Assembly (NCBI GenBank): GCA_030248215.1
Contig: JASANG010003638.1
Location: forward strand, 1 to 64,000
DNA length: 64,000 bases
Direction of reading: 5' to 3'
Source: Enoplolaimus lenunculus
Lineage: Eukaryota; Nematoda; Enoplea; Enoplida; Thoracostomopsidae
Positions 20,099-33,636 of the stretch are shown in pieces. The translations under genes and the position numbers were made by a program. Positions within the stretch are counted from its first letter, which is position 1. Every line of letters begins with the position of its first letter. The notes under the pieces were generated by a model, which was given only the letters and a program-made list of their open reading frames with translations, was not told the origin of the DNA and did not search any database.

Positions 20099-23000
20099 TT
20101 ACGACGATCCGTTGAGAGCCCCAAATCCGAACAGCAGATTTCGTCTTGTAAAATGGAGTCCCAATACAGAAGTATTTTTTGTTGGATAAGATCCGATTTC
20201 TAGATCGCTTGCGGTGGTCCTACAACAATTATAAAACCTTTCTTTATTTAACAAAATCTAATTGTTTCATCAGAACAAACTCTCTCTCAAATAAAACTAA
20301 GTTAAGTCTGTAGGCACATCCTGCATACGTATATAACGAAGTGCCTAATATGTGTGTACCCGGAAATACACGGAATGGACGGCTTCAATGTAGCACCTAT
20401 CGCCAGTTTAAACTATAGGATCTCAGACAAACAAATTCTCAGAGCCATGCAGACATTTGAAAAGCTTTTCCAGACCATACAGCTGCAACAAATCAAAAAC
20501 GTAAAGCTGATCCCGGACGCGAAACTTTTTGAAAACAAAAGCCGGACCCGGATGCGAAACTTTTTGAAAACAAAAGCCGGAACCGGAACAGCTGAAATAC
20601 TCGGATCCGGACCTGGACCTTTGAGATACAAAATGTTTAAATAAACAGTTGACACGCTTGAGGTAACCAATGACATTTTATGTACTCAAAGTTCAGTACA
20701 AAACCTGAATTTGGAATGCGACTATTTGAAGGTATACATTTTGTAAAAATTCTGATCCAGGAATTATATCCGGGTATTTTCGTAATATCCGTCCCGAAAT
20801 TTCTCTAAGTCGAAAAAGTATAAAGCCCCATTCCCGTGAGAAAATTGAACTATCCCAATTCCCCTCCTCACAAAATTGGCATAGTCTTATTTATCCTAAT
20901 GCGAATTCTGCCATAAGCCTTATTCTTCGCCATGAGTTGGCACAGGCGTTTGGTGTACAGTTATGTTTTAGTGAAGGTTTTACCGTTGGTGGCGCTGGTG
21001 CTTATATTATGTTTTTAACAACCAGAGTCGGAGGTCAAACAAGATTTCGAGCAAAATAATGAACAGATGAAAACTTTCTATATCGATCAAACACTGCCAA
21101 CCGTTTAAGGACTACACTAAGAAATGCTTTTGTATTAAAAGCGTTGATGCGTTGAGGAAGCTATTGCTTTCGGTATAAATTGAATTGAGCTCAAATAACG
21201 AACGATGAATGACTGTTGAGAAATATTTAGAACCAGTTGTAATATGTATTGACCAAGCGAAGCGACATACGCATTCGAAAACAAACATGACGGGAAATAA
21301 TTCATATCACATATGTAAAAATTCCATTCATATATGGCCCTAAAATGATAAAGTACAAGAGAGGAAGCAATAGTATGGAGAAAGAATCGTATACCTTAAG
21401 GGGAAAAATCCGATAAGGAAAATCGTGCATATACGACACCGGAGGTAGGAGACATTTCTTGAAATCAGAGTCAGACGTTGTGTCTGAAGGTATATTAACC
21501 TAGATTCAATTGTCTTAATTGCTAAAGTGCACCAGCTAATCAAATCAAAAAAGTTTCAATTGTTTCAAATTGAAAACAACATCAGCCATTGGAAACAAAC
21601 CATTGTTTCAATCTGTAAACCTACAGCAAGTTCTAGCCAATCAACGGGCGCTACTGTATCAACAGCGAGCTTCTAGAAGAAAAATGGGATTAGACCAATT
21701 TTGCGGCAAAAACAATGCTAGGCCAACTTTTCCGAGGAGAAATGTGGCAAGACCAATGTTTCCAGGCAAAAATGAGGCTAAGCCATTTCTTCCTGGGGTG
21801 GGTGGGGCTATGGCACCAAACCCGGAACTTTTCGGCAAAAATACCCAGAAAACCAGAAATATCTGGATCCGGATGCAACTCTACAGATCAGTTCGAAAAT
21901 ATACAGCCTATATTAAACTGATGATAAATGCTACAGACATGTGAAGATAAAGTCAAAGTACACAGGATTCCCCTTAGCGGTACATACCTCAAACTACTCG
22001 ACACAAGGCTTGTTGTTGCTGCCGAATTCATATCTAAGTCATTAATAATAGTATTCATATGAAAAAGCTTCACATAGCAATCCAGACTTCCTGAAAATAC
22101 AGCCAAATCGTCGATTTCAGCCAAGTTTATACTTCATAAATTATTCACTATTAATTAAAGGTCCTAACGTTTTTCACAAGTACCGCTTGACGAATTAAAA
22201 ATTATATTTGCGATTAAGTCCACAGCCAAGTTGTTTTTCAAGCAAAACGAGAACCTTGGCGCATCACAATTTGCTTACAGTTGCGAAGGCGCACATTGAA
22301 ATTATTTGCAACCTTAAATTGAATCAAATATTCATATAAATTAACGACGTTTTACTCTTGTAACTGAAGTCTGGAAATATTAATGTATCCTTTAATGCTT
22401 CGTTTCTAAACCTAATTTTACATCAGTCGATACAATATCTTGATCTAAATTCCGCTAATTTCATCGATACTATAGTCAAATTTACTGTCACCGAAAACTT
22501 TAAATAAGTTCCAATACCTGTTGCCAAAACATTTCCATCACGGCTAAAAGCGAGACATGAAACTAGACCAGAACGGGCGGCGTGCGCTTGTAGATTCGCC
22601 ATCATTTTGCCAGCACCAACATCCCATATCGTTACACAGCCAGCAGAATCACCAGCGACCAACAAACGACCATTTGGCGAAAACACAAGACTCTGAATAG
22701 TACCCTAAAATAATAGCCAATTCTAAAATTATTGACTGAGTTGACTGCTTCCTACAATTAAAAACTAAATAAAAATGAAGAATCAAATAATAGAATAACT
22801 CGTAACGGTACACAGACACGTCGTTTACCTTATTTCCAGTAAAATATCGAACACATTTTCCGTTCAAAACGTCCATTATTCTGATAGTGCGATCAGCAGA
22901 ACCGGTTGCGATGTAGTTACAATTTGGATGAAACAGAACATTCTGAAACGCAAAAATACCTAACATAAATCCTCGATAAAGTATTTGTATTTACCACCTT

Positions 23001-26000
23001 TTAGTGTATAGGTCGTCATTCTCGTCGCCTGCTCGATGGTTCGACCGCTACTCGCCTCACAGCGAGTACAAAGGACGAGAACTCAACTCTGGATGGTCAT
23101 CATCGTTATGGTCATCACCGTTATGCTCCAGATTGCGGCCGTGTTTTTCGGCTCGGATCAACCCATGCCGGCATCGTTGATCCGTACCCTGCTCCAAATC
23201 GCTGGCATCGAAAGGAACCCGGGTCCTATCTACTTCTGTCCCGCCTGTCAGAATAAGGTCACCTGGAACCAAAAATCTGTCCAATGTTCGTCGTGTCAAG
23301 AATGGTGTCATTTTAACCGAAACGATCAATCCAAAAACTGTAGTGAACTGCCTTCATTGAACGCGTATACTGAAGACGAATATGTCTGCCCTGCATGCGT
23401 GCTCCTTCGTCAGCCACAGCCAAATGGACCCCTGCCACCGCGCGCTCCGCGAGGTCCTCCGCATCAACAACAGCCGTCCAAAACCAATGCCCCGGCTACC
23501 TCGACCTCCGGCTCATGGCTGAAAATCTTGCAATTTAACTGTAACGGGCTTCAAAGCAAGATCGATGAAATCGTGGCCTACATGGAGGCGAACGAAGTTG
23601 TGGTCGCCGCCCTGCAAGAAACTAAGTTGTCCGACAAATCGAAGCTGAAGTGCCCAGCAAACTACTCGCTCCTTCGGAAAGATCGCACCAGAGACGCTGG
23701 AGGAGGTCTAGCCTTCATTGTCCATGATTCGGTACCCCACACGCTGATCAACGTCAACGTCAACGATAACTTCACTGAGACAGATGGAATCTCGATCAGC
23801 CTTTGCAATGCGGAACTCACTGTCATCAACACCTACATACCGCCGCAAAGCAGTTGCGATACAGACTTCAGACCCGACTTCGACACTCTACTAAAGTTCA
23901 GTGATGCCGTTGTGATTGGTGACTTCAATGCCCATAACGATCTATGGTACTCCTCCCCTGCAGATACCAGAGGCAATCTACTATCTGACGCTATCGGCAA
24001 CTCGAATTTCGGCGTAATGAATCTCAAGCAACCTACCAGGCTCCCAGTAAATGGCCGACCTACCTCACCGGACATATCGCTGGCATCGCATTCCCTGCTG
24101 CCGTACACCGAATGGTCCGTTGAGAAGAAGCTCAGCTCTGATCACCTGCCTGTGATCATCTCCCTTGCTCAAGATTCTGGCTTCGTATGGTCAGAACGTA
24201 AAACCTACCTAAATCTCAACAAGGCCGATTGGGATGGTTTCTGTGCGGAAACAGAAGAGAAGTTCAGTGCCCTGAGCCCCCCGACCTCGCTGCTAAAAGC
24301 AGAAAAGAAATTCAGAAGAATTGTCAACAAGGCTTCGGGTCACCATATTCCTACGGGTAGAATACCTAAGATCAAGCCGAACTACCCACAAGAAGCAGCC
24401 GCTCTAGCCAAAGAAAGGGACAGCCTCAGAGAACGGGAACCGAACTCTAAGCGAATCTTCGAGCTGAACACCGAAATCCGAGGCATCGTTAAAAGTTACA
24501 AGCAAACGAAGTGGCGTGAACACCTAAGCACATATGACTGCCACACATCAACCAACAAGTTGTGGAAAACAATTAAATCGCTGACGAGAGGAGCCGACTC
24601 CACCACCGGCAAGCAAGCAATCGTGTTCAATGGCAAAAGTGTAAATTGTTCCAAACAGATCGCAATGCTCTTCAACAAGCAGTTCACTCAAGTACGGGAA
24701 CACAAGTCTTCAAGGTCCTACCGTACCCTCATCAGAGAAGTGAAACGCATGCCGCTGGAAGATGCACCAACGTTCAACGCAGCCCAAACCGCAGCCGCAA
24801 TTGGGTTGGCCAAAGCCTCAAAAGCCATCGGTCCTGACGGGATATCAACAGTACATCTCAAGTATCTTGGCCCGCATGGTATCAACTACCTGACGTGCAT
24901 TTTCAACCTGTCGCTTCAAAGGTGTGCAATCCCACGCATATGGAAGATGTCCACAATTCTTCCGCTGCTCAAGCCTGGCAAGGACCCGTCGTCATCAAAG
25001 TCATACCGGCCAGTGTCGTTATTATGCCCGTCAATCAAAATACTGGAACGATTGCTCCTTCCATTACTAGTTCAGCATCTGCCATCAGATCCCAAACAGC
25101 ACGGCTTCAAAAAGCTGCACTCAACTACATCTGCATTAATGGAACTCAACCACAGCATCAGCCATGGCTTCAATCAACGCGCTCCCCCAGATCGCACAGT
25201 GGTTCTTCAACTCGATCTATCCAAAGCCTTTGACATGGTGGACCATGAAACCCTCATAGGGGATCTCTGTGGCTCAACCATGCCCAGAGCCATCGTCCGT
25301 TGGTTCAGCAACTACCTACGTGGCCGTCAGTCTCGAGTCAACTTCCGCAACATCCTGTCAAAAGCTAACAACGTCCACACGGGGGTTCCACAAGGCGCCG
25401 TTACGTCACCGCAGCTATTCACGTTCTACCTCAACTCGATACCTCAACCGCCTCCGAATGTCAACATGGTCATGTACGCCGACGATATTTCAATTTACAC
25501 GAATGGGAGTAACAGCGATGAGCTGACGGACAGGTTGAATGACTATTCTCCTCTACTTACCCGGTTTCTGGAAGACAGATACCTACCTGTATCAGCTGAA
25601 AAATCGACCGTCACGCTTTTCACACCAAGCACGAAGGAAGCACAACGCCACCCGCAAGTAGTGCTAAACAACACTGTCGTTTCGCTGGAGAAGGCTCCCA
25701 AAATTCTCGGTGTCACCCATGATACCATGTATACGTTCACAGCACATTGTACGAAGCAAGCGACCAAAGTCAAACAGCGTACAAATGTCCTGAAGGCCCT
25801 TGCAGGGACTAACTGGGGTCAGTCAAAAGAAACGTTGATGCAGACGTACAAAGCAATCGGCAGAAGTGTCGTCAACTACGCCGCACCGGTCTGGTCACCG
25901 GTCATCAGCGATCGGAATTGGAAAACTCTGCAACTCGCCCAAAACCAAGCTCTGCGTGTAGCCACCGGCTGTCATCAAATAGCCAACGTCGATCACCTAC

Positions 26001-29000
26001 ACCAGGAAACTTTAATGCTGCCAGTCAAACCACACACGGAGATGCTCTCGAAACAGTATCTACTCAGCTGCCGCCGCGAGTTTCATCCATGCCACCACCT
26101 GACTAAGTCGCGTCTACCACCTCGCAACATGAAGGGCACGTTCAGAAAATACGACAGAGCAATCCGACGAATACAAGAAGGGGCAGATGTTTCTATGGAC
26201 CCGCGAAACTACAAGAAGGGACTTGAAACGATTCACACCGACACCGTCAACCGCGTGCTGAGTAATTACACCGCCAATGCAGTTCTCTGCAGGCCTCCGC
26301 CTGACATCGACAAGTCGGAGAAAGAACTCAGCAGAGAAGCAAGATGCACAATGGCACAACTACGGTCGGGCCATAGCAAGATGCTGAACTCGTACATGTG
26401 CAAAATAGATTCGTCCGTCGAAAACAAGTGTCCGAGCTGCAAGACACGCCCCCACGATGTGCAGCACGTGTTCAAGTGCCCTTCTAACCCTACAACTCTG
26501 CAACCGATCGACTTATGGAAGCAACCGAAGAAAGTAGCCGAATTTCTCGGTCTGGAGCAAGGCCACGCATAACATGATGATCCAACCCAGCTATCACAAC
26601 AACAACATGGTCTCACCAAATAACGATAGGTCACACATATAATTGAGAATATATCGGCAGGTAAATAAACATAAACGACGGATAGACTACATTAAAAAGT
26701 TTAACCAAATAGTAATGTAGAGAGGCTGATTTGTTTTTAAATTTCTCCGCTTTGGACTGAGGTTCACAATGTTACCGCCAGTGCTACACTTCGTTCTTTG
26801 GAATCATCCATCTTCTCAGAGTAATTCTAAGTTAAGCAGTACCATATAGAGCCCTTCACGAAAATTTTGCCGCAGATGCGGTGGTGCTCGAACCCCTGAC
26901 GTACGGATTACTGGCGCGCTGTCCTAACCACTGAGCTACGCAGCCATACAAACTTTTCGCTACAATGGCTATATATACTGTGAGTTTGGTACTACTTACA
27001 TTTTCCTTCAACTATAAAATCTAAGAATGATTTTATTTCAAAATTAAAATGCATAGCAGCTGTCCGAAACAGTTATGAAAAACATAAATTTAAACAGACC
27101 TACCGCTTTCTTTGTCAATACCATCGAGATCAACAGGTTTTTTCATCGGCCTCAGCTTGTTTGGTGTCAAACTAAACACATGAACGTTTGAATTTCCGTA
27201 ACCAACCCCGAGAATACTGGCATCCTCAGTTGTGGTCGTGCAACAAACCCTGCAAATATAAATCTTTCTATTTCATTGTGATTAACGTGAAGTTCCCAGT
27301 AATTTTATTACTGGAGCCACGAACATTCTTATAACGTTAGGTTAAAAAGAAACATTCTGAAAATCATTTCAAATCTGCATAAAAATCAGCAGGGATGGGC
27401 GGTCACGGTTAGAAACCGAGAACGAGACCTGACTACAGAGTCCGGTCAAGAAAAGTCGGTATCGGTCAATTTTTGGTCATCATCGAAAAAAAGTTAAATT
27501 TTGAAAGTAAATTAGTTTTAATGCATTTTTCATAGTTTGTTGTGTACTTTATAGTTTTTACGCTTTTCATAGCTTTTTTGTTTTTTAGAATATTTGTTCG
27601 TAATTATTGCGTAACTATTAAATTTCATAATTTCACAAAAAATCTTATTTCCAGCCATCACGTACTCCAACAATACAGTGATACATTAACTGAATCCTCG
27701 ACTTGCGGTCTCGGTTCCAAACCACCGAAACTCAAAAAAGCGAGACCGAGACCTGCCAAATACCGAGACTAGCCGAGACCGAGCCCGAGACTCTCATCCT
27801 TGAGCATCAGTATTCTCACCCAAGTGTAGCGCCTAACGACAAAAATTACGAAATCAGCTCATTAAATAAAAAAGAAAAATACAGCAAAGAAACTAAAAAA
27901 TTTTGCAAAGTTCAAATTTTACTCCCAATACGGTAACTTGCCCTTTGTGAGTGTTGAACAACGTATAGAAACATATCGACGGTAGTTTGGTGTCATTTAT
28001 CTTCAGTCGCCTGGACATTTCTTTCATTGCTGTTGTCCGTTCAGCTTTTAAAGCGTCACTTCTAAAAACCAAAACAAAACATTTTCAACTTTATTTCAAC
28101 AAAAATTTATTGTACATCACGAACTTTTCGCGTACAAAAGGCTGACTCTATCCTTCCCAAATCGCCCTGAAAGTAAAGGTGATTCAAAGAAAACCTTAAC
28201 CTAAAGCAAAGCTAGTCATTCGCTATTTATAAGCTACCTAAAAATTGACACTTTGTGTTTGTTCCACAAATTGAGCACTCGCTTAAGTACTTAAGAAATT
28301 GTTTGTTATTGAAAAATACGTCTTTACTTAAGTCGACAACAACATTAATAACTAAATTAACTTAAGTAAAAATACTAAGCAAAATACTTTCTAGTATAAG
28401 ATTTAGGAAATCGTGCCATCGCATGGCTTACAATTCTGGTATCGGAATACGTCCCACCGGGGGTGCATTCGGATCAGGCCTTTGTTTTCTCTGGCTCACA
28501 TTTCCACCGGTGTTGCTCGTTTCTTTCCCCGGTTTCCCTGAAGAGCTATTACCGCCCGTTCCAGCTGTTGTGCTACTGCCTCCTTTGCGCCGTCGTGAAC
28601 TTTTATGCTCAGAGCTTCCAGAGCCATCTTTGCCCGATGACTCGCCGCTAATTTCTTCCGTGGACATAATCCCCGGCGGCAGTTCGCGTAAAAGGCCATA
28701 GAAAATTTTTGAGTTGTTCACTGGAAATATAAAACAAATACAATCTTAAATTCATTACTCCGTCAGCAATATTCAGAATTCGGGCATAGGTAACAATTCT
28801 GTTTCAATATATCGTAAGCGTAAACGTAAACGTGGGCAAAAGCGTAGCGTAGAACAGCCATTTTATGTGAATTTTCAATAATGTCCCTGAATGAAAACAT
28901 AAGTGTTGCATAACAAGAGCTTAATAGTTACTTTCAAACCAAAACGTATACAGTAACAACACCAGGTCCAGTCGATACATGTGCTTGCAAGAGTTATATC

Positions 29001-32000
29001 AGGAACAATATTTTGACATTTTAGGTAGGCCCAATTCTGCTATTTTTAATCACGGTAAAAACTGGATTACTGTCAAAAATCATATAAAATTCGTTTTTCT
29101 ACAAATTAAACAGAAATATTTTTGAACACAAACCTACACATAGCGATTCACCGAGAAATCCACCTGCTATTGCATCAACCGACACCTTCGAACGAGGATT
29201 TCCATCGTACACTAAAACAAAAAGATACAATAAAGCTAAATATCTATAAATGCAACTGCAGGCAACATTTTCAATCACGGCACACTGTTTCCTATCTAGC
29301 ATATGATTAAAAGTTTCTTTCCTGAATCAAAATAAAGTTAATTTACAATAAGTTGAAAATTAGCTATATAATCATAGACATTCAAAAAATATTCACATTT
29401 AATATTATAACTCGTAAAATCGCTGGATATAGATACTGTAATATAAAACCACAGTAAATTAAACTCTAGTCACGTGTGCATGTGTTACCAGCAAGTTGTT
29501 TCTGCAATTACTTCGGGGCAAATATTTATATGTGTGAAAAGAACATGTACCTTCAATGTGCATATGAGACTGAACAATGTTTGCAATTAAATGATTCGTA
29601 CGAAGAAATGATTGAATATTCATAAATGTCACATTTGAAAGTCGAATTGTAAACGGGTGTTTTCTGAAAATACATAATTAATAAATACAAGAAAAAAGCG
29701 CCAAGCAGCGATACAATGTTACTGCGAACTCAACACAAATACTTCAGCTAAAATTAAACTCCTCGTGCAATTATTGCTATTTCTTGTCACTGCAAGCTTA
29801 TATATGCATAGGGTTCTCAGTACTAAACGAACAAAACTTACGCTATATGCCTTGAGAATACACGTTCACAAAACTAGCAGCATCAAGTTTTCGTTGTAAA
29901 AACTTACGCGTGTGCACAGCGTTTAGGTTATGTCAATATTGACAACGTTTACCTCAAATTCGAAAACCATTCATTTCCATTTAACTGGTTTGCGTTTGAT
30001 ACAGATTTTAACGTTGCAATATCTGACTGCCAGTACGATTCTTGGATTGACGAGAATTTAAGCATCAGCTCATTTGCTAAAACATAAATACTAATCAGTG
30101 ACAGATTTTCGAACAAACAATTATATTGACTAGGACTACGATTCTGAATCAGGGACGGTCACAAGAGTAGCGTGACCTGGGCAGCAACTGCCGCCCAGCC
30201 GCCCAAATGTTCTCTAGTAAGATCAAGTTTTGTTAAAAAATTGAACAATACTCTCACCTGCCCCGAAAAATTCTTCAAAGAAACCATTAGCTTTCCAAAT
30301 CTAAGTACACTATAACACATAAGACTGGTTAAAAAAGTACACCGAATTTCACAAATCATTACCTTTTCTAGTTCATTAGTTACAAAATCTCCCACCAACC
30401 TTGAGAAATGTTGCCAGTACAAAGTAGCGTTAAATAAATGTGTGCGAATACAGGATATAACAATGCACCGATTTCAGCCTGAAACAAAATTATCAAAACA
30501 ATTTAAAATCCGAACTGCAGAACCAATACAAAGGTTACTGTGTTTTTATCAGTCGAAACCAAAATAAAATGTTTAAAACACCAAACTCGACAAAACCCAA
30601 AAACTACCTATATAAATTTTAACAATTTCATTCTGTTCAGGTTTCTTAGACAATTTTGCACTTTGCAGTAGTATTTTCTGTTCTACAAACCTCTTGAGCA
30701 ACTCACACTGCAACAACTATTAAAACTTGCTATTTCAAAACGGCCAGATATAAACATATTTTACACCAAATCACTGCAAGTATGTAACTAACAGGTAACT
30801 ATAAATATATCACGTACCTTCGTATTATCTAGTGCAGTACGGGTACATTGAATCAGGTTGGAATATTGCACAAGATAATTGCTTGGATCTTGAGCACTGT
30901 AAACAAAAATATACAATCACAAATAAACAAATAAATAAAATTAGTCGTTCATTGACAAACTTCCAGCATTTTGTCAAAAACGACATCAAAAATCGTACTC
31001 AAAACCTAAAGTTATTACAGACTATTATATCATAGTGTACGACGGTTTCTGACCTACTGGTACACAAACAGTCACGAACAGAAGTAACTGCAGTCGCGAT
31101 TACATTCCAACAACGACACATTAACGATTGTTTGTTACTTAAACACAATCGCTTCCAAATGCAATTTGAACTTAGTAGTAGCCAACTCATACGTGGCTTC
31201 GCTTATTTCTGTATGCGACTGCACGTACATATAAAAAACATCTGCAACCAAATTACAAACTAAAAACCAAAATACATTAAGTCCTATGCACAGGTGCAAG
31301 TTTTCGCAGTTAGAGCTCGCAGCTAATTTACAAGAAATCACAACATTCGTTCTGAATCTTGACATGATTTTAAATCAATAATTTACAGAGGACTGGAACA
31401 AATATCAAACATAAGCCATAAATTAGCAGTTCAGCCAATGACGGTGAATTAATTGGACTTGCAGGATATTCATACCTATGAATTAATAATTCATGGCGTA
31501 TATGCATCATTAATAAATTGCAGTTGCAAGTCCTTCGAATGAATTTTTGGAAAAACTTGAAGCTGCAAGTTTCAGCTGCAAGATTCACGCGTAAAGGCTT
31601 TACTCGAAAGTTCTAGGCATAAAACACTTTTAAATCGATACGATGTCTATTTAGAGCTTAACTACGTTAAACTGTTCCTGTTACAAACGCCGTAACCTGC
31701 GAAATATCAAACGAGTTTGATATTTGAATTAATTTCAACTTTTTGAATAAATTCATAAAGTCTGAATCTGAAATAATTTTGAAGCGTTATACAACATATC
31801 TTCGAAGGTCCAATCAAAATAATGGTGCAAAACATTCAAGCGACTTGCAGGTTCGTTCACATGTGCGAATTAAATTTAAAAGCATGAATTCCAGTGAATA
31901 ATTTGCCGCTACAAAATGTTCAAAGCAGTTTGTTGACCAAACTTGCACATGCAAGTTGTACGTGCATGCAAGTTGTTGTTGCCAAAACTTGCACGTGTGA

Positions 32001-33636
32001 CTAGGGCTTTGCACAATCAATACAATCGTAAAAACATTACCCAAGAGCAGATCTATAGAGTGCAATTGCATCTTCGTTTTCTGTTTTGAGTCCAATGTTG
32101 TCTCGTCCATTTCCGGTGTCAGATCCTGCTTCTTTGAGCAACGCCGCTTCTGCATCCTGTAAATTTTGCACCAAAATGACAAAAAAAGCCGAATATGCGA
32201 TTTTAGAACAATAATCTTGGTACGAATTAAGTTTTGCAAAAGCCAAATCTTTTACAATATTAAAAACTAAAGCTTCAATTCAAATTTCAGAAATTTCTGA
32301 CGGGAAGAGGCACACAAATACCATTGATGATGTAGCACCGAAGGTGTCGCAAAGGATTATTAGCATGCATATAAGAATATGAAATCGAAACACCAAAAGT
32401 ACCGCAAAAATTTTGAGACATACTGAGAATTTCACAGAAACGCAGTAAATTGCATCTAAACATGAAACAAAGATAAGTTGCACACCAATTTTTAGCTAAC
32501 AATTTTCCAAATTCAGGATTCTGAAAACCACCTCGCGAGCGAGAAGCGCAACGTAAATTTCAGCATTAAATTAATGTTTTACACAATCTTTGAAACAAAT
32601 ATCGATACATGATACAATACATTAAAGGACGTGCGACACTGTAGGGCGCAGCGTCGCTAAATTTATATGATTTTCAAAGCAGAAACTTCGCTGAAACGTT
32701 TAAAATCATATAAAATCTCGGGGTACAACCCACTAAAACCTTCCTCAATGCGCCTGTTCGAGTAGCGAAGCCGTCCGCAAGAAACTTCAACCCTCTTGCA
32801 ACTTGACCCGCTGTGGTGTTGTTAAGTGAAACGGAAATTGCGCTGCAGACGAAATTTTTGATATATTAACACAAAACGTCATAAATTTAAGTAGGGTGTA
32901 AACCGGATATCCGTTTCTGTTTACGGCAAAAATCTGTGCCCGTTCCTGATATAGAAATACCGGAAATTCTGTTATTTTTATGCTCAAAATTAGTTAAGAA
33001 TCACCTAAAAAACTTGCAATTTGTTAATATCAGTTATCAATCACGTATGTATCTCGCAATTTTTCAATACAAATATGCTGCAATTGTTCAATATGAAATA
33101 AAAATTACGAATTTCATTCAGTCCTAAACATTTCGGTGCACCCGCTATCTTTTCTTTAAAAGTTTAGAAAACCCGATGAATATTTACAAGCCTCTATTGC
33201 GTTGGCAGAAACAGAAATCATCTTCAAAACTTTTGTGCTTCGATATCCGTTTTCCGTTTCTGTTATTTTGATCGCTATTCGTTTTCATCAATTTTACTAT
33301 CCGTTCACACCTTGCATTTAAGTAAATTTGTAGAATCGCACAAAATCTAATGTTTCACCAAAAAATCCTAAAAGGCTGCAGATGCACCTCTCTGGATCCG
33401 CTAGTGCAAGTGATTAAGCCCTGTCCAATTTGATCGACTCCTTAAGGAAAGGCCGGCAAACTTCCGCTAAGATTACTCTTATTAGATATTTAAATTCCAC
33501 CAAAACATACTTTAAACCCATACTGTTTCAGAAATTGCAGTACACTGCCAATCGACGGTTGAGAGGACTCGGGTGCAGACTGGGACGTAGGAACAGAACT
33601 TTCTGCGAAAGCAGCATTCGTATCACTCACAGACAT
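20099..33636 (-). CDS. TAF5: TAF5, TFIID WD40 subunit, with part of the WD domain missing
   Basis: TAF5 is a scaffold subunit of TFIID in RNA polymerase II initiation. Exons, 5' to 3' on the minus strand: 33636-33511, 32156-32041, 30896-30818, 30478-30400, 30076-29953, 29663-29551, 29211-29134, 28720-28432, 28061-27942, 27249-27104, then a break, then 22942-22829, 22704-22518, 22090-21988, 20219-20099 (TAA). LisH spans exons 1-2 (SVLQFLKQYGFK, DAEAALLKEAG). The TAF5 NTD2 fills exons 3-7 (ALLYPVFAHIYL, YDGNPRSKVSVDAIAG). Exon 8 carries KIFYGLL, a Ser/Gly-rich insert and DPNAPP..RIPIPEL. WD exons carry LPSICFYTLFNTHKG, LTPNKLRPMKK, IDKES, HPNCNYIATGSADRTIRIMD and FSPNGRLL. The C-terminus (LGLHFTRRNLLFG) is diagnostic for TAF5. 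All phases agree except across 27104 to 22942 (phase 1 against phase 0), where about 110 residues of WD repeats are absent and a LINE sits. The recovered parts encode about 597 residues. TAF5L is excluded by the IDKES and FTRRNL motifs. Confidence 0.93.
20500..20590. repeat. Short tandem duplication in the last TAF5 intron
   Basis: A segment around gcgaaactttttgaaaac plus aaaagccgga occurs twice in a row, about 37 bp per unit. Confidence 0.75.
21690..21810. repeat. Degenerate tandem repeat, about 30 bp x 4
   Basis: Recurring blocks of the form agaccaatttt..ggcaaaaa..gctaggccaa. Lies in the last TAF5 intron; chance frames over it are not genes. Confidence 0.5.
23036..26572 (+). mobile_element. 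LINE ORF: 2A-like motif, PHD-like finger, endonuclease, reverse transcriptase
   Basis: One uninterrupted frame of 1178 residues. Residues 19-38 are strongly hydrophobic and are followed by GIERNPGP at 57-64, a 2A-like motif whose usual Asp is Gly. A Cys/His PHD-like finger (C68, C71, C84, C87, H92, C102, C118, C121) comes next. The apurinic-type endonuclease starts near residue 162 (LQFNCNGLQSK, ALQETKL, VIGDFNAHNDLW, SSDHLPVII). The reverse transcriptase has KAIGPDGI, SYRPVSLL, LDLSKAFDMVDHETL, VPQGAVTSPQLF and the catalytic YADD near residue 813. The C-terminus has CPSC..H..H..C and DLWKQPKKVAEFLGL. No RNase H, no LTR and no separate ORF1 are seen; jockey/I-like elements are the nearest kin, clade unresolved. 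It lies antisense inside TAF5, where WD exons are missing. The intact frame implies a young copy. Confidence 0.93.
26573..26740 (+). mobile_element. LINE 3' tail region
   Basis: The bases after the LINE stop are non-coding and include AATAAA at 26664-26669, followed by an AT-rich stretch. The exact 3' end and target duplication could not be fixed; the element probably ends between 26690 and 26740. Confidence 0.45.
26740..26950 (-). repeat. tRNA-derived SINE-like copy
   Basis: On the minus strand 26945-26872 has a tRNA-like head: GGCTGCGTAGCTCAGTGG (box A like) and GGGGTTCGAGC (box B like). The T stem is poor and the anticodon arm degenerate, so it is not a working tRNA. It lies between the LINE and the TAF5 exon at 27104-27249. 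Confidence 0.5.
27390..27802. mobile_element. hAT-like MITE in a TAF5 intron
   Basis: Starts cagggatgggcggtc and ends gactctcatccttg; subterminal gagaccgag motifs. Flanks aaaatcag and agcatcag look like a dec ayed 8-bp duplication. It lies within the GC-AG intron (27250-27941). Confidence 0.6.
31440..32005. repeat. Palindrome-rich stretch in a TAF5 intron
   Basis: Many cttgca/tgcaag motifs in both directions (for example acttgcacatgcaagt and gtgcatgcaagttg) and ttcacatgtgcgaa. Probably a degenerate foldback repeat. Confidence 0.45.
32892..33314. mobile_element. Repeat O copy, first TAF5 intron
   Basis: Begins tagggtgtaaaccggatatc and ends ccgttcacaccttgc; related to 18955-19533. Confidence 0.6.

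Noticed and set aside
20036-20216. Plus-strand frame (HDSISHCPKLHAYLCG, FRLVKWSPNTEVFFVG) after a good acceptor
   Set aside because: It is the antisense of the last TAF5 exon, which matches LHFTRRNL on the minus strand and fits the splice phase.
24895-26634. Other-frame ORFs within the LINE
   Set aside because: Shadows of the 1178-residue LINE frame.
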